Source: Streptantibioticus parmotrematis
GTDB lineage: Bacteria > Actinomycetota > Actinomycetes > Streptomycetales > Streptomycetaceae
NCBI RefSeq assembly: GCF_019890615.1
Contig: NZ_JAINVZ010000009.1
Location: 1-64,000 of the forward strand
Direction: 5' to 3'
DNA: 64,000 nt
The translations under genes and the position numbers were made by a program. The notes beneath the pieces are model-generated. The model saw nothing but the letters and a program-made list of their open reading frames with translations. It did no database searches and was not told the origin of the DNA. Positions 44,816 to 55,173 of the stretch are shown piece by piece (position 1 is the first letter of the stretch; every line of letters starts with the position of its first letter).

Positions 44816-46807
44816 TCACTGCTTCCCCGGCTGGAACTCGACGGGGATCCTCGGCGCCGGCTTGCCGGACGGCGGCACCTGGAGCGATTTGAGCGCGAAC
44901 TCCATGACCTGCTTGAAGACCGGGCCGCAGATGCTGCCGCCGAAGTAGCTGCCGACGGTGGGGTTCTGGATCACGCAGGAGACGGTGACGCGGGGGTCGT
45001 CGGCGGGCGCGAAGCCCATGAAGGACGAGGTGTAGCCGTGGTAGCGGCCGGTGGCCGGATCCACCCGGTTGGCCGTGCCGGTCTTGCCCGCCACCTGGTA
45101 CCCGGGGATCTGCGCCATGGTGCCGGTGCCGTTCTCGCTGCCGACGACGGTCTCCAGCATCTCGGTCACCTGTTTGGCGGTGTTGGCGCTCACCACCCGG
45201 GTGCGCGGCGGCGCGGGGGCGGGCGTGTACTGCCCGTCGGGTCCCGTGGTGCCCTCGACCAGGCTGGGCTGCACCCGTACGCCGCCGTTGGCGATGGTGG
45301 AGTAGATCGAGGTGGCCTGCAGGGCGTTGACGGACAGGCCCTGGCCGAACGGGATCGTGTACTGCTGCGAGGTGCTCCACTTGCCCGGCGGCGCCAGGAT
45401 GCCGGGCGTCTCGCCGGGGAAGTCCAGCCCGGTCGGCTGCCCGATGCCGAACTTGTGCAGGTAGGAGTAGAGGATCTGGTCCGACTGCTGCTGCGTCTTG
45501 CCCAGCTGGCCGGTCGCCTCGATGGTGCCGATGTTGCTGGACTGCGCGAGGACGCCGCTGAGGGTGAGGTACTCGGTGGGGTGCGGTTCGTCGTCGTGGA
45601 AGACCCGGTCGCCGCGTTGCAGGGTGCCGGGGACCACCACGTGGGTGAGCGGGGTCGCCACGCCCTCGTTGATGATCGCGGACATCGACATCAGCTTGCT
45701 GACGCTGCCCGGTTCGTACGCGTCCTGCAGGGCGGGGTTGCCCAGCGAGGCGGGGCTGGCGTCGCCGAGGTCGTTGGGGTCAAAGCCGGGCGCGTCGGCC
45801 ATCGCGAGGACCTGGCCGCTGCGGGAGTCCTGGACGATGACGTAGCCGCGGTCCGCCTTGGACTTCTTCACCTGGGCGGCGATGGCGCTCTGGGCGGCCC
45901 ACTGGATGTTCCGGTCGAGGGTGAGCCGTATGTCGGTACCGGGCACCGGGGCCTGTTCCTGGATGCCCGCGGTGGGGATGACCTGGCCGCCGGAGGTGGC
46001 GACCGTCATCTTGCCGGGTTTCCCGGTGAGTTCGCTGTTGTACTGGGCCTCCAGGCCGCCCGCGCCCTGCTGCTGCCCGTTGACGAAGCCGAGCACCCCG
46101 GCGGCGAGGTCGCCGTTGGGGTAGACGCGTTTGCTGGTGGGTTCCGACAGCACGCCCGCCAGCAGTCCCGGGTCGCCCTGCTTGGCGGCCTGCGCGGCGA
46201 GCTTCGCCTGAAGGGCCTTGACCTGGTTCCACACCTGCGGGGTGACGCCGTGGGCGAGCACCACGTAGCGCGACTTGGGGGTGGCCAGCAGCCCGGCGAT
46301 GGTCTGCTCGTCGCCGCCGATGACCGGGGCGAGCGCGGCGGCGGCCTGCTGCGGGGCGTCGGAGATCTTCGCCTGGTCGGGGGTGAACAGGTAGGGGTCG
46401 GCGGTGATGTCGTACGCGTCGACGCTGGCCGCCAGCTCCGCCCCGTCGCGGTCGGTGATGTCGCCGCGGGTGGCCGCGAGCTGCACCGGCTGGTAGCGGT
46501 TGAGGTCGGCCTTGGCGTCGTAGCCCGCGGAGTCCACCACCTGGACCTGGAAGAGCCGCACGCCGAAGGTCGCGAGCACCAGCGCCAGCAGCACGCTGAC
46601 CAGCCGCAGCCGGGGCTTGGGCCGCCCGAGCCGCAGCCGGGCCGGGCCGCCGGGCCTGCGGGGCGGGCCGGGCGGACGCCGCGGCGGTCCCGCGGGCCTG
46701 CGCGGGCGTCCCACCGACGCCTGCCGGGGCGTCGGCCGCGCGGGCCGGGCCGGGCGCGCCGGTCGGGGCAGGTGCCCGCCGGGCCGGGGGCGTTTCTGCT
46801 CGGTCAC
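44816..46807 (-). CDS. ftsI: FtsI/PBP3-type class B penicillin-binding protein
   Basis: 663 residues. A Pro/Arg-rich cytoplasmic tail of about 70 residues precedes one transmembrane helix (VSVLLALVLATFGVRLFQV), the non-catalytic dimerisation domain (ATRGDITDRDGAELA) and the transpeptidase domain. Active site: Ser368 and Lys371 in EPGSVSKLM, the SSN motif in AQSSNIG, and Lys575 in AGKTGTAN. It cross-links septal peptidoglycan with FtsW. GTG 46805-46807 has an AAGGTGAT site and starts 4 bp after the ftsL stop. Confidence 0.95.
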   Translation of the reverse strand: MTEQKRPRPGGHLPRPARPARPARPTPRQASVGRPRRPAGPPRRPPGPPRRPGGPARLRLGRPKPRLRLVSVLLALVLATFGVRLFQVQVVDSAGYDAKADLNRYQPVQLAATRGDITDRDGAELAASVDAYDITADPYLFTPDQAKISDAPQQAAAALAPVIGGDEQTIAGLLATPKSRYVVLAHGVTPQVWNQVKALQAKLAAQAAKQGDPGLLAGVLSEPTSKRVYPNGDLAAGVLGFVNGQQQGAGGLEAQYNSELTGKPGKMTVATSGGQVIPTAGIQEQAPVPGTDIRLTLDRNIQWAAQSAIAAQVKKSKADRGYVIVQDSRSGQVLAMADAPGFDPNDLGDASPASLGNPALQDAYEPGSVSKLMSMSAIINEGVATPLTHVVVPGTLQRGDRVFHDDEPHPTEYLTLSGVLAQSSNIGTIEATGQLGKTQQQSDQILYSYLHKFGIGQPTGLDFPGETPGILAPPGKWSTSQQYTIPFGQGLSVNALQATSIYSTIANGGVRVQPSLVEGTTGPDGQYTPAPAPPRTRVVSANTAKQVTEMLETVVGSENGTGTMAQIPGYQVAGKTGTANRVDPATGRYHGYTSSFMGFAPADDPRVTVSCVIQNPTVGSYFGGSICGPVFKQVMEFALKSLQVPPSGKPAPRIPVEFQPGKQ

Positions 46808-46811
46808 GCGA

Positions 46812-47390
46812 TCACCTTGCCGAGGCCGGGGAGTCGGTGCGGCCCGCGGACGAGGCCGATGAGGCGGATGCGGCGGACGAGGCGGGCGGCAGGGCGGGCA
46901 CCGGTGCCGAGGCCGCCGCCCGCGACGACGGGCCGATGGACTGCGCGGGCGCGCCCGGCCCCGACGGTGCCTGCGAGGTGGACGGCGGCGCGGCGGGCGC
47001 GGTGGCGGGCGGCGGGGCCGGCGGGGCACTGGCCTCGCCCGGCACGCCGCGCACGGCGCCGCCGGGCATCAGGAAGGCCGGGTTGCCGCCGGGCACCATG
47101 CCGAGCTTGCGGGCCTGTGCGGCCAGCGAGCCGGGCGCCGACTCCTGGTCGACCTGCTGCTGGAGCGCCTGTTCCTCGTCGGTGAGCTGCTTGGTCTGCT
47201 TCTTGTAGTTCGACAGCTGGAACGCGCCCTGGTTGACGGAGGCGTTGAGCAGCAGCAGCGAGATCAGGCCGGTGGCCAGCAGGGCGACGACCAGCAGCAC
47301 GAACGGGGTGCGGGCCGCGCGCCCGCCGCGTCCGCCGCCCAGGACCCGGGCGCGCGCCGGGCGGGGCGGGCGCGGGGGCGCGCCGCTCAC
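46812..47390 (-). CDS. ftsL: FtsL-like septum protein
   Basis: 192 residues: short basic N terminus, a single transmembrane helix ([21 protein letters not shown]), a leucine-zipper-like coiled coil ([25 protein letters not shown]), and a long Ala/Pro/Ser tail with no fold. Position between rsmH and ftsI is diagnostic. Stop of rsmH overlaps its GTG start by 4 bp. The disordered tail of about 90 residues is longer than in most FtsL proteins. Confidence 0.9.
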   Translation of the reverse strand: MSGAPPRPPRPARARVLGGGRGGRAARTPFVLLVVALLATGLISLLLLNASVNQGAFQLSNYKKQTKQLTDEEQALQQQVDQESAPGSLAAQARKLGMVPGGNPAFLMPGGAVRGVPGEASAPPAPPPATAPAAPPSTSQAPSGPGAPAQSIGPSSRAAASAPVPALPPASSAASASSASSAGRTDSPASAR

Positions 47391-48361
47391 CGGCGGCCCC
47401 CGTCGTCCGCGACGTCCTCGCGGACGCGTTCGGCTCCGCGCAGCCGGGCCGGGGCGGCCCGGCGGTTGGCGGCGATCTCCTCCTCGGTGGGCAGTTCGGC
47501 GCCGCGCGTCAGCAGTTTCAGCCGGGGCTGGTAGCGCTCCGGGACGATGGGCAGGCCGGGCGGCGCGGTGTGTCCGGCGCCGGCCGTGAGGACCTGCTTG
47601 ACGAGGCGGTCCTCCAGCGAGTGGTACGACAGCACGGCGATCCGGCCGCCGACCGCGAGCGCGGACACGGCCGCCGGGATCGCCCGTTCCAGTACCGCGA
47701 GTTCGCCGTTGACCTCGATGCGCAGCGCCTGGAAGGTGCGCTTGGCGGGGTTGCCGCCGGTGCGTTTGGCGGCCTGCGGCAGCGCGTCGCGGATCAGCTC
47801 GACCAGCCGGGCGCTGTTGGTGAACGGCTCCTTCTCCCGTTCCCTGACGATCGCCTCGACGATCTTGCGGGCGAACTTCTCCTCGCCGTAGGCGCGCAGC
47901 ACCCGGACCAGTTCGCCGGGCGGGTAGGTGTTGAGGACCTCCGCGGCGCTGATGCCGGTGTTCTGGTCCATGCGCATGTCCAGCGGCGCGTCCTGCGCGT
48001 AGGCGAAGCCGCGGTCGGCCTGGTCGAGTTGCATGGAGGAGACGCCCAGGTCGAACAGGACGCCCTGGACCCGGGGCACGCCCAGCCGGTCGAGGACGTC
48101 GGGCAGTTCGTCGTAGACCGCGTGCACCAGGGTGGCCCGCTCGCCGAACGGGGCGAGCCGCTCACCGGCGAGCCGGAGGGCGGCCGGGTCGCGGTCGAGG
48201 GCGATCAGGCGGGCGGCCGGGAAGGTGGACAGCAGTGCCTCGCTGTGGCCGCCGAGGCCGAGGGTGGTGTCCACGACGATCGCGCCGGGCTCGGCGAGCG
48301 CCGGGGCGAGCAGGTCCAGGCACCGCTGGAGCATGACCGGGACGTGGAGCGGCTCGGTCAT
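47387..48361 (-). CDS. rsmH: RsmH, 16S rRNA C1402 N4-methyltransferase
   Basis: 324 residues. SAM-binding motifs: [27 protein letters not shown] and [11 protein letters not shown]; then [27 protein letters not shown] and [12 protein letters not shown]. It methylates cytidine 1402 in the ribosomal P site. ATG 48359-48361 is chosen for the GAGGGGGTG site and conserved start; longer frames upstream lack support. Confidence 0.96.
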   Translation of the reverse strand: MTEPLHVPVMLQRCLDLLAPALAEPGAIVVDTTLGLGGHSEALLSTFPAARLIALDRDPAALRLAGERLAPFGERATLVHAVYDELPDVLDRLGVPRVQGVLFDLGVSSMQLDQADRGFAYAQDAPLDMRMDQNTGISAAEVLNTYPPGELVRVLRAYGEEKFARKIVEAIVREREKEPFTNSARLVELIRDALPQAAKRTGGNPAKRTFQALRIEVNGELAVLERAIPAAVSALAVGGRIAVLSYHSLEDRLVKQVLTAGAGHTAPPGLPIVPERYQPRLKLLTRGAELPTEEEIAANRRAAPARLRGAERVREDVADDGGRR

Positions 48362-48468
48362 CGTCGGCACCCCCTCGCGGCGGCGCCGCGGCGCGCCCTG
48401 CGTACGGCGGCGCCGGAACGCGGCCCGAGCCCTCGGGACGGGGACGACGCGTGACTGGTGGTGCTCAT
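48358..48468 (-). CDS. Candidate 36-aa ORF translationally coupled to rsmH
   Basis: ATG at 48466-48468 with an AGAGGG site 7 nt upstream; the stop TGA overlaps the rsmH ATG (ATGA). The peptide ([17 protein letters not shown] then Arg/Ala-rich) has no recognisable motif. It may be a leader ORF that couples translation into rsmH, or chance. I rate it as possible only. Confidence 0.3.
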   Translation of the reverse strand: MSTTSHASSPSRGLGPRSGAAVRRARRGAAARGCRR

Positions 48469-48691
48469 CTGGCCCTCTGATCGAACTGTGCCCTTCACGG
48501 TGCCCTTTGTACGGGGTGGAGGGCCTGGACGTACCGCCGGGTCCCCGCCCGCTCGGAGGGAAGGAGCCGGCTGGCACCGGGGAAGTAGCACCAGCGAGCC
48601 GGGAGCGGGAGGAGGCCTGGCGTCACGTACAAGGGAGCGCGGGGCGTGTGGGCGCCGCGTCGTCTCGATGCGGTGGCGTGCCGGGACGCCG
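48362..48691. other. 330-bp spacer between mraZ and rsmH
   Basis: Apart from the candidate 36-aa frame, this stretch shows no convincing gene. Near 48480-48515 there are repeated GTGCCCTT-like words (rc AAGGGCAC twice, AGGGCC). It may hold a second promoter for rsmH and the downstream dcw genes. Confidence 0.4.
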
Positions 48692-49123
48692 TCACACTAT
48701 GCCGGGGAGCACCTCCTGCGACAGGGCCGAGAAGCTCTCCTCCTGGCCCGCCAGATAGTGGTCCCAGGCGGCGGCGGCCCAGATCTCGACCCGGTTGTTG
48801 GCACCGATGACCGTACAGTCCCTGGTCAGTCCCGCGTAGTCGCGCAGCGGCTGGGGGACGGTGATGCGGCCCTGCTTGTCCGGCACCTCGTCGGTGGCCC
48901 CGGCGAACAGCACCCGCATGTAGTCGCGGGCGGCCTTGGAGGTCACCGGCGCCTGCCGCAGCTGCTCGGTCACCGAGCGGAACTCGGTCAGCGGCCACAC
49001 GCACAGGCACCGCTCCTGGCCCTTGGTGACGACCAGGCCGTCCGCGAGCTGGTCGCGGAACCTGGCCGGGAGGACGAGCCTGCTCTTGTCGTCCAGTCGC
49101 GGCGCGTACGTCCCGAGGAACAC
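48692..49123 (-). CDS. mraZ: MraZ, transcriptional regulator of the dcw cluster
   Basis: 143 residues with two SpoVT/AbrB-like swapped-hairpin repeats: [21 protein letters not shown] at the N terminus and [23 protein letters not shown] in the second half, each with the DxK/QGR DNA-binding pattern. MraZ forms ring-shaped oligomers that bind repeats in its own promoter. GTG 49121-49123 is chosen because the family begins FLGT and a GGGAGGTG site lies just upstream. Four 10-bp-phased repeats lie 35-68 bp before it. Confidence 0.93.
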   Translation of the reverse strand: MFLGTYAPRLDDKSRLVLPARFRDQLADGLVVTKGQERCLCVWPLTEFRSVTEQLRQAPVTSKAARDYMRVLFAGATDEVPDKQGRITVPQPLRDYAGLTRDCTVIGANNRVEIWAAAAWDHYLAGQEESFSALSQEVLPGIV

Positions 49124-49450
49124 CCGCACCTCCCGCACGCTCGCAGCCGTCAGCCTCCCACTTCGCGCCACTTTACTCCACACCCCACCACGGTCAACCG
49201 CGGACGAGACCCGTACGGGTCTTGTTCACCGGGGCGAAATCGCAGGCAGGAGTGGCGAGGAGGGATTATGCGGCCGGGTCCGCGCGCGCCGCGCGCCGGA
49301 CCGTGCGCCACCGGCCGTGGTTCACCCGGACGTCTCAGCGCCGCTCACACCTGTGGGCTAGCTCACGGCTCGCTCGATTGACGCCTGGGTTTCCGTTTTC
49401 GTCCCCCACCAGGACGAGACGCCGCGCCGCGCGCCGTCTACGGTCGTGTC
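49124..49450. promoter_or_regulatory. Divergent intergenic region mraZ / carbonic anhydrase
   Basis: Besides the MraZ boxes this region contains a perfect 16-bp palindrome AGACCCGTACGGGTCT at 49207-49222, just upstream of the mraZ -35 element. On the other strand a TACGGT hexamer (49439-49444) lies 6 nt before the carbonic anhydrase ATG. Nothing gene-like is seen between about 49230 and 49430. Confidence 0.6.
49158..49197 (-). promoter_or_regulatory. mraZ promoter with four phased MraZ boxes
   Basis: Read on the minus strand, GTGG occurs at exact 10-bp intervals: complements CCAC start at 49158, 49168, 49178 and 49188. A -35-like TTGACC (49192-49197) is followed after 16 bp by a -10-like TAAAGT (49170-49175), so the boxes cover the promoter core. 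MraZ proteins are known to bind direct TGGG-type repeats with the same period upstream of mraZ. Autoregulation is inferred. Confidence 0.8.
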
Positions 49451-50014
49451 ATGTCGATATCTGCATCCGCGTCCTCCACGTCCTCCGCGTCACCCGCCGC
49501 CTCGTCCGCCTCCGCCGAAGGGTCGGTGATCGACAGCCTCGTCGAGGCCAACCGCCGCTACGCCGAGGGCTTCACCGACCCGGGCATGGACGCCCGTCCG
49601 GTGCGCAAGGTGGCCGTGGTCGCCTGCATGGACGCCCGCATCGACCTGCACAAGGCGCTCGGTCTGCGGCTCGGCGACTGCCACACCATCCGCAACGCGG
49701 GCGGTGTCGTCACCGACGACACCATCCGTTCGCTGGCGATCAGTCAGCGCGCCCTGGGCACCCGCTCGGTCGTGCTGATCCACCACACCAACTGCGGCCT
49801 GGAGTCGCTGACCGAGGGCTTCCGCACCGACCTGGAGCACGAGGTGGGCCAGCGTCCCACCTGGGCGGTGGAGTCCTTCACCGACGTGGACCAGGACGTG
49901 CGCCAGTCCATGGCCCGGGTGCGCACCTCCCCGTTCCTGGCGCTCACCGACGAGGTGCGCGGCTTCGTCTTCGACGTCCACACCGGCCTGCTGCGGGAAA
50001 TCACGGCCGAGTAA
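49451..50014 (+). CDS. Beta-class carbonic anhydrase
   Basis: 187 residues. Zinc ligands are Cys59 (in VVACMDARID), His112 and Cys115 (in IHHTNCGLE), with the Asp61/Arg63 dyad adjacent, as in type II or Rv1284-like small beta carbonic anhydrases. It interconverts carbon dioxide and bicarbonate. The N-terminal 25 residues are Ser/Ala-rich and probably disordered. The mRNA may be leaderless (TACGGT 6 nt before the ATG, no Shine-Dalgarno). Confidence 0.92.
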   Translation: MSISASASSTSSASPAASSASAEGSVIDSLVEANRRYAEGFTDPGMDARPVRKVAVVACMDARIDLHKALGLRLGDCHTIRNAGGVVTDDTIRSLAISQRALGTRSVVLIHHTNCGLESLTEGFRTDLEHEVGQRPTWAVESFTDVDQDVRQSMARVRTSPFLALTDEVRGFVFDVHTGLLREITAE

Positions 50015-50135
50015 CGGACCTTCCGGTGACGCGGCGGGCCGCGAAAGGGAAGAATGCGGGACGTGGCACCGGCTTCCCCGGTGCACGCCATCGGGGAGGA
50101 CCGGCCGCCACGGCGGCCGCCGCCCCACGGACTAC

Positions 50136-50162
50136 AGCCCCCGGCGCCGTCGGCCGGGGGCT
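50136..50162 (+). terminator. Hairpin before the MoxR operon
   Basis: Arms AGCCCCCGGC (50136-50145) and GCCGGGGGCT (50153-50162), 7-nt loop. A smaller hairpin GGCCGCC/GGCGGCC (50103-50118) lies just before it. Together they probably end the carbonic anhydrase transcript; they also sit close to the moxR start. Confidence 0.6.
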
Positions 50163-50183
50163 CGCGGGGCCTAGGAGGGCCGG

Positions 50184-51163
<980 letters not shown>

Positions 51164-51167
<4 letters not shown>

Positions 51168-52510
51168 GCGCTGCCCCGATGAGCGGCGTCCGCCGGAGCG
51201 ACCCGTACGACGACGAGGGCCCGGGGCCGGTCCGCGAGGGCGGGTTGTGGCGGGCGCTGGGCGGGCTGACGACGCGCGGGCGGTCGTTCCTGGCCGCCGG
51301 GATCGCCGCCGGGGCCTGCGCGTACGTGCTGGGGCAGCCGGACCTGCTGCGGGTCGGGCTGCTGCTGGCGGTGCTGCCGCTGGCCTGCGTGCTGGTCGTC
51401 CACCGCACCCGCTACCGGGTGTCGTCCACCCGCAGGCTGAGCCCGTCGCGGGTGCCCGCGATGTCGCAGGCCCGGGTGCACCTGCGGGTGGAGAACGTCT
51501 CGCGGCTCCCGACCGGGCTGCTGATGCTCCAGGACCGGGTGCCGTACGTGCTGGGGCCCAGGCCCCGGTTCGTGCTGGACCGGGTGGAGCCGGGCGGCCA
51601 CCGCGAGGTGTCCTACCGGGTCCGCTCCGACCTGCGCGGGCACTATCCGCTGGGCCCGTTGCAGCTGCGGCTGACGGATCCGTTCGGGATGTGCGAGCTG
51701 ACGCGCGCGTTCGAGGCGTCCGACACGCTCACCGTGGTGCCCCGGGTCGATCCGCTGCCGATGGTGCGGCTCGTCGGGGAGAGCGCGGGCTACGGCGACA
51801 GCCGCACCCGGGCGCTGGCGCTGGCCGGTGAGGACGACGTGATCCCGCGCGGCTACCGCCACGGCGACGACCTGCGGCGGGTGCACTGGCGCTCGACCGC
51901 GCGCTACGGGGAGTTGATGGTGCGCCGCGAGGAGCAGCCGCACCGGGCGCGCTGCACGGTGGTGCTGGACACCCGGCAGTCCGCCTACCACGGCGCGGGC
52001 CCCGACTCCGCGTTCGAGTGGGCGGTCTCGGGCGCGGCCTCCGTCGCCTCGCACATGCTGGAACGCGGTTACGCCTGCCGTCTGCTGACCGACACCGGCA
52101 GCTGTGTGCCGGGACCGGACGGCCCCGGCGGCTCGGGCGGCTTCGGCGACGACTCCTCGGAGGCCGCCGGGTTGCTGCTGGAGGCGCTCGCCGTGGTGGA
52201 CCACTCCGCCAACGAGGGCCTGTCGGCCGCCTACGACGTGCTGCGCGGCGGGCAGGAGGGGCTGACGGTGGCGTTCCTGGGCGAACTGGACGACGAGCAG
52301 GCCCGGCTGGCCGGACGGATGCGGCAGCGCACCGGCGGCGCGATCGCGTTCGTCCTGGACGGGCGGGACGAGGGCGCGGGCGCCGAAGGGCCGTTGCGGA
52401 CCCTGCGCGAGGCGGGCTGGACCGCGATCCAGGTGCTGCCCGGTGACCACCTCGCGGACCTGTGGCGGCAGGCGGACCGCTACCACCAGCACGAGGGGGC
52501 GGGACGGTGA
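51164..52510 (+). CDS. DUF58 domain membrane protein
   Basis: 448 residues: two N-terminal transmembrane helices (FLAAGIAAGACAYVLG and GLLLAVLPLACVLVV), a beta-rich extracytoplasmic or juxtamembrane part (LRVENVSRLPTGLLMLQDRVPY), then the DUF58 core with GDDLRRVHWRSTARYGELMVRREEQ and a von Willebrand A-like segment beginning CTVVLDTRQSAY. Start GTG overlaps the moxR stop (GTGA). It likely works with the MoxR ATPase and the transglutaminase that follow. Confidence 0.9.
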
Positions 52511-52602
52511 ATACGTCGACAGAGGCAGGGGCCGGGGCCGGGCGTGTGGCGCGCGGCGGCGTGCGGTGCGAGGGCGGCGTGCGACGCGGGGGCGTGCGGT
52601 GA
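52507..52602 (+). CDS. 31-aa coupling ORF between DUF58 and TgpA genes
   Basis: A 31-codon frame whose GTG overlaps the DUF58 stop (GTGA at 52507-52510) and whose stop overlaps the tgpA-like GTG (52599-52602), so ribosomes could pass through all three. The peptide starts MNTSTEAGAGAG and ends in repeated GGVR units. It has no motif; it may only be a linker that keeps translational coupling where the two large genes are separated. Confidence 0.35.
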   Translation: MNTSTEAGAGAGRVARGGVRCEGGVRRGGVR

Positions 52603-55037
52603 GCGGCCGGGGGCGGCTGACGGTGTGCGCCGCGCTGGCGTCGTTGCTGACGGCGCTCTCGCTGCTGCCGCTGGCGTCGCCGAGCGGCTGGTACGTGCAG
52701 GCGCTGCTGGTGGTCGTCGTGCAGTCGGCCGTGGGCGCGGCGGCCCGGCGGATCCCGCTGGCCCGGCCGCTGACGGTCGCGGCGCAGGCGCTGGTGACGC
52801 TGCTGCTGTTCACCTTCGCGTTCGCGCGCGGGCAGGCGCTGCTGGGGATCGTGCCGGGGCCGGACGCGGTGGCGCGGCTGGGGCAGCTGGTCTCCGACGG
52901 CGCGCAGGACGTCGGCCAGTACGCGATCCCGGCGCCGGTGACGCCCGGCATCCGGCTGATGCTGGTCGGCGGGGTGGTGCTGGTCGCGCTGATCGTGGAC
53001 GCGCTCGCGGTGACCTATCGCAGCGCCGCCCCGGCCGGGCTGCCGCTGCTGGCGCTGTACTCGGTGGCGTCGGGCCTGGAGCAGGGCGGGGCACGCTGGT
53101 TGTGGTTCCTGCTGGCGGCGGCCGGGTACCTGGCGCTGCTGCTGGCGGAGGGACGGGACCGGCTGTCGCGCTGGGGGCGGGTGTTCGGCGGTCCGCGCCG
53201 CGCTTCGGGCGCTCCGGCGGCCGACGCCTGGGAACCCGCGCTCGCCCCGGCCCGCACCGGCCGCCGGATCGGCGCGATGGCGCTGGGCATCGCGCTGATC
53301 GCCCCGGTGGCGCTGCCCGCGATGGGCGGGGGGCTGCTGGGGGCGGGCGGCACGGGCGGCCTGGGCCACGGCGACACCATCTCGGCGGTCAACCCGCTGG
53401 TGTCGTTGCAGGACAGCCTCAACCAGCCCAGTGACGCGGAGGTGCTGCGCTACCGCACCACCGACCCCGACGCGGGCGACATGTACCTGCGGATCCTGAC
53501 CCTCGACCAGTTCGACGGCACGACGTGGAAGGCGTCGGAGCGGCGGGTCGGCGACGTGCCCGACACCCTGCCGACGCCGCAGGGCCTCAGCTCCTCGGTG
53601 CGCACCACGCCGGTGTCCACCTCGATCGCCGCGGCCCCGGGCTACGCGCAGAACTACCTGCCGCTCCCCTACCCGGCGACCAGGGTGCGGGTCAACGGCG
53701 AGTGGCGCTACGAGCCGGAGGGCCGCACGCTCGTCGGCGACCAGGGGCAGACCACCTCGGGCGTGCAGTACCAGGTGGCGAGCCTGGAGGTGGAGCCGAC
53801 CGCGCAGCAGCTCGCGGACGCGCCCCCACCCCCGGCGTCCCTCGAACGGGAGTACACCCAGGTGCCGTCCGACCTGCCGCCCGTGGTGAAGCAGACCGCG
53901 CAGCAGGTCACCCGGGGCGCCACCAACGCCTACGAGCGGGCCGTCAAGCTCCAGGACTGGTTCACGATCACCGGCGGCTTCACCTACGACACCCGGGTCG
54001 CCGAGGGCAGCGGGCCCGACGCGATAGCGCGCTTCCTGCGCGACAAGAAGGGTTTCTGCGTGCACTTCGCCTTCGCGATGGCCGCGATGGCGCGCACGCT
54101 GGGCATCCCGGCCCGGGTCGACGTCGGCTTCGTGCCGGGCACGCTCCAGTCCGACAGCACCTGGTCGGTCGGCCTGAAGGACGCCCATGCCTGGCCCGAG
54201 CTGTACTTCCAGGGGGTCGGCTGGACCCGCTTCGAGCCCACCCCGAGCCGCGGCTCGGCGCCCGACTACACCCGGGGGCCCACGCCTTCGGGCTCCGGCG
54301 GCGACGTGCCGGCCCCGCACCTCGGCGACACCTCCGCGCCGACCGTGACCGCGTCCGCCCCGGCGGGCTGCGGCCACACCCAACGGCGGCTGGGCGGCTG
54401 CGGCAACGGTTCGCAGCTGCCGCTGGGCCCGCCGTCCGGCGGCGACGGGCCGGGCGGCGGCACGATCGCCGTGCTGGTCCTGGTGGGCCTGGCCCTGCTG
54501 CTCGGGCTGCTGCCGATGGCGTGGCGGTCGCGGGTGCGCGGGCAACGGCTGGGCGGGACGAGAGCGGCGGGCGCCGCTCTCGTCGCCGACGACCCGACGG
54601 ACGACGCGGCGGCGCCGCGCACGCTGGCGGCCTGGCGCGAGCTGGTGGACACCGCCTGGGACTACGGCGTGCCGCCCGACGAGTCGGAGACCCCGCGCCG
54701 GGCCGCCGCCCGCCTGATCACGACCGCGCGGCTGGCCGGGACCGGGGCCGCGGGGGCGGTGGAGCGGGTGGCCGGCGCGGTCGAACAGGTGCTGTACGCG
54801 CCCCGCCCGCAGCCCACCTCGGGCCTCGCGGACGACGTGCGCCTGGTGCGCCGCGCGCTGCACGACGCCGCCGACCGCCCGGTCAGGCTGCGGGCCCGCT
54901 TCGCGCCGCGCTCGGCGGTGCGGGTGCTGTGGCGCCTGACGGAACGCTGGAACGCCGTGACGGCACGGTGGCGCGAGGCCCGGCCACGGGTGGCGGACGC
55001 GCTGCGCCGCAGGACGACGGGCGACCGGACGGCCTGA
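52599..55037 (+). CDS. TgpA-type membrane transglutaminase-like protein
   Basis: 812 residues: five to six N-terminal transmembrane helices (first LTVCAALASLLTALSLLPLA), an extracytoplasmic transglutaminase domain, one more helix (GGTIAVLVLVGLALLLGLLPM) and a cytoplasmic tail with a DUF4129-like segment (AWRELVDTAWDYGVPPDESETPRRAA). Catalytic Cys487 is in GFCVHFAFAMA and His530 in KDAHAWPELYF; the third position reads RFEPTP. Such proteins form an operon with MoxR and DUF58 in many bacteria; the substrate is unknown. GTG is chosen because the first helix begins directly after it. Confidence 0.9.
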   Translation: MSGRGRLTVCAALASLLTALSLLPLASPSGWYVQALLVVVVQSAVGAAARRIPLARPLTVAAQALVTLLLFTFAFARGQALLGIVPGPDAVARLGQLVSDGAQDVGQYAIPAPVTPGIRLMLVGGVVLVALIVDALAVTYRSAAPAGLPLLALYSVASGLEQGGARWLWFLLAAAGYLALLLAEGRDRLSRWGRVFGGPRRASGAPAADAWEPALAPARTGRRIGAMALGIALIAPVALPAMGGGLLGAGGTGGLGHGDTISAVNPLVSLQDSLNQPSDAEVLRYRTTDPDAGDMYLRILTLDQFDGTTWKASERRVGDVPDTLPTPQGLSSSVRTTPVSTSIAAAPGYAQNYLPLPYPATRVRVNGEWRYEPEGRTLVGDQGQTTSGVQYQVASLEVEPTAQQLADAPPPPASLEREYTQVPSDLPPVVKQTAQQVTRGATNAYERAVKLQDWFTITGGFTYDTRVAEGSGPDAIARFLRDKKGFCVHFAFAMAAMARTLGIPARVDVGFVPGTLQSDSTWSVGLKDAHAWPELYFQGVGWTRFEPTPSRGSAPDYTRGPTPSGSGGDVPAPHLGDTSAPTVTASAPAGCGHTQRRLGGCGNGSQLPLGPPSGGDGPGGGTIAVLVLVGLALLLGLLPMAWRSRVRGQRLGGTRAAGAALVADDPTDDAAAPRTLAAWRELVDTAWDYGVPPDESETPRRAAARLITTARLAGTGAAGAVERVAGAVEQVLYAPRPQPTSGLADDVRLVRRALHDAADRPVRLRARFAPRSAVRVLWRLTERWNAVTARWREARPRVADALRRRTTGDRTA

Positions 55038-55074
55038 GAGGGCGGCGGGGCCGCGCCCCGGCGGCGCGCACGAC

Positions 55075-55111
55075 TGAGGGGGGCGGTTCCCGATGGGAAC
55101 CGCCCCCCTCA
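55075..55111. terminator. 17-bp bidirectional hairpin
   Basis: Perfect stem TGAGGGGGGCGGTTCCC (55075-55091), loop GAT, complementary arm 55095-55111. It separates the TgpA-type gene from the convergent DUF3040 gene. Confidence 0.85.
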
Positions 55112-55173
55112 CGTGGTACGGGGACGAGGTCGCGGAGGAGTTCGTACGTCCGTACGGTCGCGCGGCGCGGGGC

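Noticed and set aside
43085-47185. A 1366-codon plus-strand frame across murE, ftsI and ftsL.
   Set aside because: It runs antisense through three certain dcw genes and has no domain; caused by third-position GC bias.
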